A model generated the notes under the pieces. The model searched no databases, was not told the DNA's origin, and saw nothing but the letters and a program-made list of their open reading frames with translations. Positions 56,357-64,000 of a stretch of 64,000 bases of DNA are shown here, piece by piece. The position numbers were made by a program, and so were the translations under genes. The stretch's first letter is position 1. Every line of letters starts with the position of its first letter. The stretch is from Taxawa tesnikishii (nom. ined.) (taxonomy: Eukaryota > Ascomycota > Dothideomycetes > Dothideales): positions 1,240,001 to 1,304,000 of the forward strand of contig JAPDRO010000004.1 in NCBI GenBank assembly GCA_030247885.1, written 5' to 3'.

Positions 56357-56802
56357 TAGAGGCGCTTGTGCGTTTTTTTTTTTTGGAAGTGATGAGTGGG
56401 ATTGAGGCGATTGTCCGCTCTTTCGGGGAAAGGGGATGGGGGAGGCGTTATGGTCAAGTGGAAGCGAGCGCCCCCTTTGTACATGGGCTCAAGGGAGCTG
56501 AGGATTGAACGAGTTGAATTGACCAAACTCTGCTCCACATGTTTTGCGGTTGTCTTCTACGTCGGATGAGTATCTGTGAAGCAGCGAGGTGCACCATACA
56601 GTGTATACCCACATTTGCATGTCCTCACGTTTGTTTTCCGTCAATTGACCTCCCTAAGATATCTTCCTAGTAGAACATTCGAGCATTCAAACTCAGGATG
56701 AAATCGATGTCGGCGTATAGCTCACAGAATGGCAGAAACGACCGATCCAGACCACTTAGCCTGGAAAGTGTAAGTATCGTGATATTCTTGATTTCATCAA
56801 CG
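56357..56802. other. Convergent gap, GID1 and BTB gene
   Basis: Two 3' ends meet here; nothing but the T12 tract is visible. Confidence 0.4.
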
Positions 56803-58227
56803 CTATATATCCCCTTTCAATCTCGGCATCGTAAAGGAAGAAAAGGACAGCCCCGGTCTTGTGGCATCTCCGGTCGTCCAAAGCCGGTCGACAGCCATAA
56901 ACAGATCCCTCGTATCCAGATGTTTGAAGAGGTGGCTCTGTGCCTGCCTCTCCTTGTAATATTGATACATCCCCGCACCTGCCGACCCGTATTTCCAAAT
57001 CAACGGCCGCTTGACCCTCGTCCACGCATACTCCTGTCTGCAGTTTTGCCAACACTGCAAGCAGAGTCCTACATCCTGTAAAGCTACTTCGAGGAAGTCG
57101 AGGAGAGGCCTGAGTCGGTCTCGCAACCCGCAATGATGATGGTTCTTATCGATCTGATACCCCGGACATTGCCTCAACGATTCTATGAGATGCAGTATCT
57201 CCCCGTCGTAGGGTTCCGGCGGGTCAGTCGTGGAGATGATGGTTCCGGAAAGCGCGACGGTGTTTATCCGCTTGAAGAACCGGATCATTTGGCCTAATTG
57301 GTAGACGTCACACTGGGGGCTTGAATCATATCCGAGCTTACACTGTCGCTCTCCGGACGTGTACAGGGAGAGAAAGTACGATTGTAGAGACTGGATGGTT
57401 TCGAGAATGCAGTCGCGGCGGAACAGGAGTTCATCCTCGATGCTGCCGGGTAGATCCCACCAGAGGGCGGCATTCTCGACGGGCTCGCGTCCTACCCAGC
57501 CGCGCATGACGAGGCGAGCGGAGTTGGCCCATACCCAGGAAGCGTTGTCCAACAAGAGTCCGACCAACAACTTCTGCCGTACGCGCTCTTCTGACATTGT
57601 CTTGCCCTTTTCCACTTTGGAGTCCAACGCAGCCATGAGTTTGTGATTCCGGAAATAGAATCGGACGGTCGGCAAGGCGTCGAAGCGGTCGGCAACGACA
57701 ACAAGGTTGGCAACATTGGCGAGCGGCGGAATGGCCGTCCTATTCAGCTCACCGCCATGGAGGATGGTCAGAAAGTCTGCCATCAGATTTCGAACAGTCT
57801 TCACTGCGGATATCCTCCCTACATCTTCTATCTTTATTTGCGGGAGTTCTTCGAAAGGAACAGCGTCCCAGCTCTCATAGGTGGCCTTCAGGCTCTTGTG
57901 CTTCTCGGCGACAGCTGAGCCCTCTCCAAACTTGTCTGGATCCAGCAATCTTGCAAAATATGGCGATGCTTCGTTCAAGCGACTACTTTCCACCCGGTAA
58001 AGGCATGCTTTGTCTGACTGTCCACTACTCGTTTGGTCCTGAGGCAGTCCAGGAGAATGTAGGTTGCCTGCAACCTTGGCAGCAGAGGTAAGAGAGTCGT
58101 TGGGGCGAAGGTGCTCTATAGCAAGAACTACGTTCCCGTCGGGCGAAATAGTGACTGGTCCTGTCTCTAGTGGAGGTGCTTCCGCCCGCTTGGGCACTGT
58201 TCGCTTTGCTGATCGCGGAGTCTCCAT
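56803..58227 (-). CDS. BTB/POZ-like domain protein (fungal family)
   Basis: Intronless, 474 aa, intact. The N-terminal 50 residues are basic and probably disordered (TPRSAKRTVPKRAEAPPLET). A BTB-like domain follows: VVLAIEHLRPNDSLTSAAKV is the first strand region; CLYRVESSRLNEASPYFARL (the V.S..L...S..F..LL hallmark) and LDPDKFGEG come next; then LPQIKIEDVG, MADFLTILHGGE and LANVANLVVVADRFDALPTV. The long C-terminal helical region contains several Cys/His residues (CPGYQIDKNHHHCGLRDRL, LCLQCWQNCRQEYAW). Such proteins are common in Pezizomycotina and are thought to be protein-interaction or Cul3-adaptor types. No partner gene is adjacent. A short 3' intron near the end cannot be excluded. Confidence 0.78.
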   Translation of the reverse strand: METPRSAKRTVPKRAEAPPLETGPVTISPDGNVVLAIEHLRPNDSLTSAAKVAGNLHSPGLPQDQTSSGQSDKACLYRVESSRLNEASPYFARLLDPDKFGEGSAVAEKHKSLKATYESWDAVPFEELPQIKIEDVGRISAVKTVRNLMADFLTILHGGELNRTAIPPLANVANLVVVADRFDALPTVRFYFRNHKLMAALDSKVEKGKTMSEERVRQKLLVGLLLDNASWVWANSARLVMRGWVGREPVENAALWWDLPGSIEDELLFRRDCILETIQSLQSYFLSLYTSGERQCKLGYDSSPQCDVYQLGQMIRFFKRINTVALSGTIISTTDPPEPYDGEILHLIESLRQCPGYQIDKNHHHCGLRDRLRPLLDFLEVALQDVGLCLQCWQNCRQEYAWTRVKRPLIWKYGSAGAGMYQYYKERQAQSHLFKHLDTRDLFMAVDRLWTTGDATRPGLSFSSFTMPRLKGDI

Positions 58228-58751
58228 TGTACGGAAGTGTTTCGGAGGAGGTATCTGGCGGGGTGGTAGAATTGTGTTGCTGCGGCTCGAGGGCCTCTGG
58301 CCTACAGTTCATGGATACGGCCAGAACATTGCACAAACATTTCTTTGCATGCAGTGGCGGATAATTGGAATGACGAGCTTGGAGGAAGGCACGCTTGGAA
58401 CGTTTAAGAAGCCTGGTATCTAAACTGCTGGGACTGTTCGTTAAGACGGCCAATGAGCGCCCAGGAATACTGATGACCCAACCATATCTCTTTCGAGTAA
58501 CACAGGCACAAACACATCCCTCTCGTCTTGATACATCGACACTATCTCGTCTTGATGAGATGAGATAACAGAGCTTTGTTACCGCCTTCACTCCGTCAAG
58601 GCAGCAACGTAGTCGAACTTTCATGAAACTATGTACAAGTCTTAGGCTTTACCTGTTCCAGAAGCGCTGGCCGGAAACACCTTTCGTATCGTCGTTACTG
58701 AAGTAGAAGAAAACAGGCATTCAGGGCAGAGGAAGTCCATCACTCGCCAAC
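58228..58751. other. Gap between the BTB gene and FTR1
   Basis: BTB promoter side and 3' flank of FTR1. A 21-bp near-repeat occurs (atctcgtcttgatgagatgagat at about 58543-58565). No gene. Confidence 0.35.
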
Positions 58752-60023
58752 TCAAACATCAACCTCCCGTACGGCTGTGGTCGCCGTTGACTGCTCCGTG
58801 TCAGCCTTCTTCTCGGCGGTCACGTCGACGACACCATCCCGCTGACTGCTGGTCTCGCTGTCTGCTTCGGCGTTCGCAGCCTTGGCCTTCATGAGAGGCC
58901 AGTGGCCGTTCCGCTCGTTGTACCGCAAGATCAGGAAGCCCACGATGACGGCAAGCCAGTAGAGATTGTACGCCAGCACGGAGCCATAGGTTGCCGAGTT
59001 TGTCCAGCCAAGGATGGCGTTGAAGATACCCCATCCCCCGCCACCATTAACGAGAGGACTACAGCAGTTGACATGCCAGACGCTCTGTCGGATGTCATAC
59101 GAGCCAGGGCCAGAGCCGACTTCGTCCGCGTCGCCTCCGACGATCTTGTTCCACTGGTTGGCCTGGAGATACCACACAGCCTTGGAGAAAAGACCAGCAG
59201 CGACGAGGTACAGGAAGCAAGTGGAGACGATTAAAAAGGTTTGAAGCGCAGCCTGGTTTCCTCCCCTGCCGTTGTGTCAGTGCCGTCTGTAAAGAACTCA
59301 TTGAGAGACAACTTACTTGTAGATCAAGTATCCGATAAGCGCACCAGCAGCCAGACCACTGATGACGGGGATCGGGAACGCAGTTGCGGGATAACCCAAA
59401 CTGACACCACCGATGAAGACGACTGCCTCAAGACCTTCTCTCAGGACGGTAATGAAGGGCAGAATGAACATGGCGTATCTCTCGCACCAACGCTTGAAAC
59501 GCGATGTTGCAGTTGCTTTGGTGTTGTCCTTAGCTTCGAGAGTCTGGGCCAGCTTCGCCCTCCATTTGTCCTGAAGCTTGTTCACACGGAGGAGAGCAGC
59601 ACCCATAAGGGTGATGATGATGGACGCGAGAATACCAAAGGATCCCTCCCAGATATCTTCTGTGCCGGCGAAGTGATCTTTGCCGAAGCCATAGAAGGCG
59701 CCAATCATGCCAGCACCGATGCATATACAGATAGCCAGGCCTGAGACAACACCCCACCAGACCTGGGTTACAATCAGTCATCAATGTCCTAAGATAGGTT
59801 CCAATCGACCTACCTGTTTGACGAGCCTCTTGTGTATTGCCGCATCCTGCTCAGGACCAAGGGTTTGCTTTAAGAAGGCAAGCAAGACCGAGACAATGAT
59901 GCTTGTCTCAAGACATTCTCTGAAGCAGATGAAAAAGACTATACCAATCAGACTTCGATGTTCCTTTTGACACGCACCGTATCTGGCCGCGGCTTACCTG
60001 GAACAGCGAAGACGGCTACCATC
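58752..60023 (-). CDS. FTR1: High-affinity iron permease
   Basis: Plasma-membrane ferric-iron channel that works only in complex with the ferroxidase encoded next door. Exons 60023-59998, 59938-59814, 59762-59317 and 59265-58752 give 369 aa. The start MVAVFAVP is the usual FTR1 N-terminus. Both R-E-x-L-E iron motifs are present: [20 protein letters not shown] in TM1 and [20 protein letters not shown] in TM4. Further hydrophobic segments: [74 protein letters not shown] and [18 protein letters not shown], seven in all. [33 protein letters not shown] is conserved. The cytosolic tail is E/K-rich. Exon 1 to 2 is off by one base (GTTCCCAG; GTTCCAG would fit), at the GGG 60000-60002. Divergent from FET3, 1.27 kb apart. 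Confidence 0.95.
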
Positions 60024-60192
60024 TTGCCAAAGGTCGACCTACGACCACTAATGGACTTTCTAGTATAGAATGGACAACGGAGAGGTCGAACAAGGACCGC
60101 TGACTATGGTCAGAACAAGAACGAATGTGAGCTGATGAGATCAGAGCGAGAGTCAGTTGATGAGATCAAAGCGAGAGTGAGTTGAGGAGATG

Positions 60193-60239
60193 ATCAGATA
60201 CGATAAATGTTCCAAGAGAGGAAAGGAAAGATCAGATAT
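60193..60239. promoter_or_regulatory. Two near-match iron-GATA sites by FTR1
   Basis: ATCAGATAC (60193-60201) and ATCAGATAT (60231-60239) each match eight of nine bases of ATCWGATAA. They lie about 170-215 bp before the FTR1 start. Pairs of such sites are typical for SreA-type binding, but these are imperfect. Confidence 0.4.
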
Positions 60240-60703
60240 CAAGGTGGGCAGACAAAACGCACGGGCCGCTCACGCTCACCATAGTCCCACCGAAATGCGA
60301 CCCTGGCTGTCCAGAGGAGTCGATCAAGGCTTGGCTCCAACAACAAGCTAGAAAGCGAAAAGCCGATTCCTCCTCCAAAATGCTTTTTCGGTGGGCCGAT
60401 GTCGGTGAGGTGGGGTTTCAGAGTTCCGAGGGTTCTTTTCCAAGCAATCTGACGTCTTGGCAGGTTGATGTCCTTCTGTGGAAGAACGACTCGCAATGCA
60501 GTGTCTCACTCTAATGGATACGGTCTGCTTCTTGCTCCAAGAACAACTGGCAAGTCTACGGGCCATTCCGTTGTGTTACTTTGGAAAGAATCACCCTCTT
60601 CTGTGCCGCTCTCATCTCCCGCTGGTGGTCGCAAAGGGCAGTTGCCGAATGACGGATCAGATAGCGGGCACGCTAGCGCATCTTAGCGACATCCGCACTT
60701 CTC

Positions 60704-60712
60704 ATCTGATAA
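60704..60712 (+). promoter_or_regulatory. SreA/Fep1-type GATA site ATCTGATAA
   Basis: Exact match to ATCWGATAA, the consensus bound by fungal iron-responsive GATA repressors, about 680 bp from FTR1 and 580 bp from FET3. Confidence 0.65.
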
Positions 60713-61105
60713 AAAATAAGCGATGGTCTGTTGCTTGTTCACCACCACATTCTGTGCATCCTCCCGTTGGACCTTTTGGCAGGCCTACACCTGTGCATCT
60801 CCTAGGACATTCAGTTGCACTGCAGCCAGGACACACTGTGCCTTTCGTGTACCTGACGTGGTCAGCCAAGACGCCCTTGCCCTGCTTCTCAACAGCTCAT
60901 CACCACCATCCCAATTGTTCCCGACCTGAACCCTAGCTTCTAGGGCATCAATTGGCCTGCAGCTAGAGAACAAGCCTCAGTCCCACCACACGTGGTCGAG
61001 GAATCTTGCCGACTTGGCGGCATAACTCAGGTTAGTCGAGAGGTCCGGAGCCCCAGTCACATCTCGTCACTCCAAACATCGAGACCCCTTGGCGAAAGAC
61101 GTGGC

Positions 61106-61114
61106 TTATCAGAT
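61106..61114 (-). promoter_or_regulatory. SreA/Fep1-type GATA site ATCTGATAA (minus strand)
   Basis: TTATCAGAT on the plus strand, i.e. ATCTGATAA on the minus strand, 176 bp before the FET3 ATG. It is the second exact consensus copy in the same promoter. Confidence 0.7.
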
Positions 61115-61289
61115 TCTTTTGATCTGCCCACCTTCACTTCATCACAAAAATAATCTAATCAATCCATCTGCACGTCCTCGCGCCACCGTTGCACCCATTG
61201 CAAGTGTACGAGGCTCTGACTTGTTATTTTAAGAGCCGTCTCCTACTTGAGCCCGCTGCTGCGTCTCCCGAACACCTACTGCCGTCGCC

Positions 61290-63394
61290 ATGGCGCTCTC
61301 TCTGTCCAACTTCTTGTACTCGTTACTGCTGATTGCGCCGAGCGCAGCCAAAGCGGCTACACATGTTTTTGACTGGAATATCACTTGGGTAACCGCCAAT
61401 CCTGATGGCATGGCCGATCGCCCTACCATCGGTATCAATGGACAATGGTATTTACCAATAACGACGAATGCCCTTGGGGCTCCTTGGAAGCCGTACCTGA
61501 TGACTGAACAAACTGCAGGCCACTTCCCTACCTCAACTTGACTAAGGGCGACCGGGTGGTTGTCAATGCCAACAACCAGCTTGGCAATGAAAGCACCAGC
61601 ATCCACTTCCATGGCCTGTTCCAAAATGGAACAAACGAAATGGACGGCCCGGTCGGTGTCACACAGTGCGGCATTCCTCCCAACTCTACTATGACCTACA
61701 ACTTCACCGTAAGCTATCGTGACAACTGATTCTACCCGGGTTTGTGCATATGGCTTATTGCAATGTAGTTGGACCAATCAGGTACTTACTGGTACCATTC
61801 CCATCAGAGGGGCCAGTACCCTGATGGTCTGCGCGGCGCCCTGGTCATCAACGACCCTGAAAACCCTTACGCAAGTCAATACGATGAGGAGGTCACGATG
61901 AGCTTGTCGGACTGGTACCATGACCAGATGCCGGACTTGATGAAGTCGTTCATCAGCTACGCCAACCCGACTGGTGCCGAGCCGGTGCCCGACTCCGCTT
62001 TGATGAATGATACGCAAAACCTCACCATCTCTATTCAGCCCGGAAAAACCTACTTGTTCCACATGGTCAACATGGGAGCCTTCGCTGGGCAATACTTCTG
62101 GATTGAGGGCCACACTATGAAGATTGTTGAGGTCGATGGCGTTTTCACGGAGCCTGCGGAGACAAACATGATCTACCTTACGGCTGCTCAGCGTTACAGC
62201 TTCCTCCTCACGACGAAGAACGATACCTCCGCCAACTTCGCCATGGTCGGCAGTATGGATCAGGATCTATTCGACACCGTCCCTGACACATTGAACCCCA
62301 ACGTTACCGGCTGGCTGGTATACGACAAAACTGCGGAGCTGCCTACTCCGGCTCTCATCGACGAATTCAATCCCTTTGATGACTTTGACCTTGTACCGCA
62401 GGACGGTGTCGAGCTATACGAGAACGTCAACCAGCAAGTCCAGCTTGACTTGAAGATGGACAACCTGGGCGACGGTGCAAATTAGTACGTCACGAGCGCT
62501 ATTCACGAAGTCCGTCTACTAACATTCCAGCGCCTTTTTCAACGATATTTCCTACGTCACTCCAAAGGTCCCTACCCTTTACACTGCCCTTACTACCGGT
62601 GACGCTGCCACCAGTGTTGGAGTCTACGGTGGTAACACCAACGCCTTCGTTCTCGCCAAGGACGAGGTCGTCGAGATCGTGCTGAACAACGACGATCCCG
62701 GAAAGCATCCTTTCCACTTGCACGGACATAACTTTCAGGTTGTGCACCGTTCTGACGAGGAGGCCGGCTTTTACGATGCGAACAACCACACGGCATTCCC
62801 AGCCAAGCCGATGCGTAGAGACGTGATCATGGTCAGGCCAAACGGCAACATGGTCTTGCGGTTCAAGGCAGACAACCCTGGTAAGTGCAGCGGCCTGTTG
62901 CTTTCGTTGCGCAGGTATTGATTGGTGCAAAAGGCGTCTGGCTCTTCCACTGCCACATCGAGTGGCACATGGATTCTGGCCTGGTCGCAACGATGGTCGA
63001 GGCACCACTCGAGCTGCAAATGACGCTTACCATCCCTCAAAACCACCTCGATGTCTGCAAGGCTGCCGGTGTGCCGACCGCCGGCAATGCTGCAGCCAAC
63101 ACCGTTGACTTCTTCGATCTGAAGGGCGAAAACAAGAGCGTTGCTCCCTTGCCGGCAGGTTTCACTGCTAGGGGAATCGTGGCGTTGGTGTTCAGCGTTC
63201 TCAGCGCATTTTTGGGAATGGCTGTTATTGCCTGGTAAGTGGATACGCGGACTCGTGGTTTTTTTACTGTATTGGCAAGTAATGCAAGGCTGACGAACGG
63301 CTGAAACAGGTATGGAGCCGCACCGCTTGGTAGCAAAGGAACCGCTTTGGCAAAGGCTCACGTTGCGCATGCGGGTGTTGTGGTTGAGAAGTGA
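61290..63394 (+). CDS. FET3: Iron transport multicopper ferroxidase
   Basis: Oxidises Fe2+ to Fe3+ at the cell surface and hands it to the FTR1 permease. Six exons: 61290-61447, 61519-61708, 61769-62484, 62531-62880, 62934-63234 and 63310-63394, giving 599 aa with no frame break. Signal peptide: [20 protein letters not shown]. Copper ligands: IHFHGLF (about 82-84), WYHSH (124-128), HPFHLHGH (about 414) and FHCHIEWHM (about 477-484). [20 protein letters not shown] and IGINGQW are the Fet3 N-terminal signature. A C-terminal TM helix ([20 protein letters not shown]) anchors it as a type I membrane protein, distinguishing it from laccases. The short cytosolic tail follows. It is divergent from FTR1, the standard fungal pairing for joint expression under iron shortage. 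Confidence 0.96.
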
Positions 63395-64000
63395 AACGGT
63401 CTCACGAATGTTACGAAAGGGCAAGATCAGCCGACGGATATCGGGTTGAAAAACAAAACGTGTGCATTGCTTCAATATTATTTGTTATGATTTCATGATG
63501 AATGGCTGTTACAGAGTCAGTCATATGTTTGGCGGCCTACTGCGGGTTCTCTTTTGTGGATGCAGGTGACGTGTCGTACAGCAATATGGAGGAGAAGTCC
63601 GTGTTACGCAGATCTGACTCCGAGACCGCCAAGGTCACAACGGTGTACATATGTCCTCCCTTGACAACTCGTCGCGACTTCGGTTGCTGCAGGGGAGGAA
63701 TGGTTGGGTTCGCTTTCCGCCATCCGCTCAATTACGGATGTAACCGCCTAAGAGCCGCGTACAAGCAATCCGTCTCGTGTCACACTCTTCTCGCGATCTC
63801 GGCGGATAGAGCAGCGTTTCATAACGGGGAGACGGATAACATCGTCACGCGATTGCCTACCATCTATATTGATTGAGCGCGCTCTCGTCCACTTACTCGA
63901 GGTCTCACAATGTCTGCTCATGAGTCAGGGCGGTACAGCGACAGCTGTCAAGCCGCGCCCAGCAGCGGCGCGAGGAACATCCCTGGGACCGGCGAGAGTG
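63395..64000. other. FET3 downstream flank
   Basis: No gene is supported. The open frame 63502-63876 (+) has no protein-like features. The window edge cuts the region. Confidence 0.35.

Larger units (their letters stand above)
60024..61289. promoter_or_regulatory. Shared divergent promoter of FTR1 and FET3
   Basis: No convincing coding frame. The region carries two exact ATCTGATAA sites and two near matches (listed separately). CCAAT-type boxes are also present (CCAAT near 60910; ATTGG near 60950), which could serve the CCAAT-complex/HapX side of iron control. This layout fits iron-repressed co-transcription by a SreA/Fep1-type GATA factor; that reading is inferred from motifs and known regulation of these genes. 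Confidence 0.7.

Noticed and set aside
56123-56384. The C13 and T12 tracts as regulatory or telomere-like elements
   Set aside because: One lies in a short intron and one just past a stop; simple slippage tracts explain both.
59265-59317. A frame break at the last FTR1 splice site
   Set aside because: The donor is TACAA|GTAAGT, so AA plus G gives Lys and the next exon reads GGNQ in phase; no error is needed there.
55-60023. Calling FSF1, SPT20, PAN3, UNG1, the aminotransferase, the WW and GID1-like genes pseudogenes because of in-frame stops
   Set aside because: The breaks fall mostly in short homopolymers, each is cured by a single base, and all splice phases and catalytic motifs are intact; loss of so many core genes together is not credible.
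1-64000. Transposons, viral copies, CRISPR arrays, rRNA
   Set aside because: No terminal repeats, transposase, reverse transcriptase, capsid or integrase motifs, spaced repeats or rRNA-like sequence were seen on either strand.

Overview
The window is nuclear DNA from a filamentous ascomycete (Pezizomycotina). Genes are close together on both strands. Introns are short (about 46-150 bp, GT-AG, with CTAAC/CTGAC-like branch sites), and the protein families are typical of moulds: a Pth11-like receptor, a Zn2Cys6/DUF3425 factor, a divergent FTR1/FET3 iron-uptake pair, a fungal BTB family and carboxypeptidase S1. I cannot fix the class (Dothideomycetes or Eurotiomycetes would both fit). No prophage, CRISPR array, transposase, reverse transcriptase or obvious secondary-metabolite cluster is visible. 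|| Layout. 0-10 kb: sideroflexin FSF1 (-), a disrupted unknown gene, a transaldolase-family enzyme (-), SWR1 subunit SWC5 (+), a secreted or vacuolar serine carboxypeptidase (+), APC/C subunit APC10/DOC1 (-). 10-20 kb: a seven-helix Pth11-type membrane protein (+), a single-pass glycoprotein with a Ser/Thr stalk (-), a GABA-type aminotransferase (-), a WW-domain protein (-), uracil-DNA glycosylase UNG1 (+). 20-35 kb: SAGA subunit SPT20 (+), deadenylase subunit PAN3 (-), an orphan exon (-), a UBA-UAS-UBX protein of the UBX2/FAF2 type (+), protein disulfide isomerase (-). 35-46 kb: vacuolar effluxer ATG22 (-), Mediator MED14 (+), a large GH47 mannosidase with an internal 50-residue duplication (+). 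46-53 kb: a gene-poor stretch with one Zn2Cys6 regulator, half a tRNA-Thr and a remnant of a VIT/vWA gene. 53-64 kb: GID1/VID30-like SPRY-LisH-CTLH protein (+), a BTB protein (-), iron permease FTR1 (-) and ferroxidase FET3 (+). FTR1 and FET3 are divergent on a shared promoter that carries two exact ATCTGATAA iron-GATA sites. || Most genes are unrelated housekeeping genes. The real functional unit is FTR1-FET3, the plasma-membrane reductive iron-uptake complex. PDI, the UBX protein and the GH47 mannosidase all act in ER/Golgi folding and ERAD, but nothing in the sequence shows that they are linked. || A strong cross-cutting signal is that about ten genes, nearly all conserved, carry single-base frame breaks. 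Most lie in short homopolymers (commonly C, G or T runs of 4-6). Changing one base in each run restores an open frame and makes the intron phases agree. This looks like assembly error, not pseudogenes, and it affects every automatic gene model here. I did not find a convincing new biological system. The nearest candidates are the stalked membrane protein, the GH47 repeat insertion, the 493-bp coding-like intron in the GID1 gene and the tRNA-half/gene-remnant junction.
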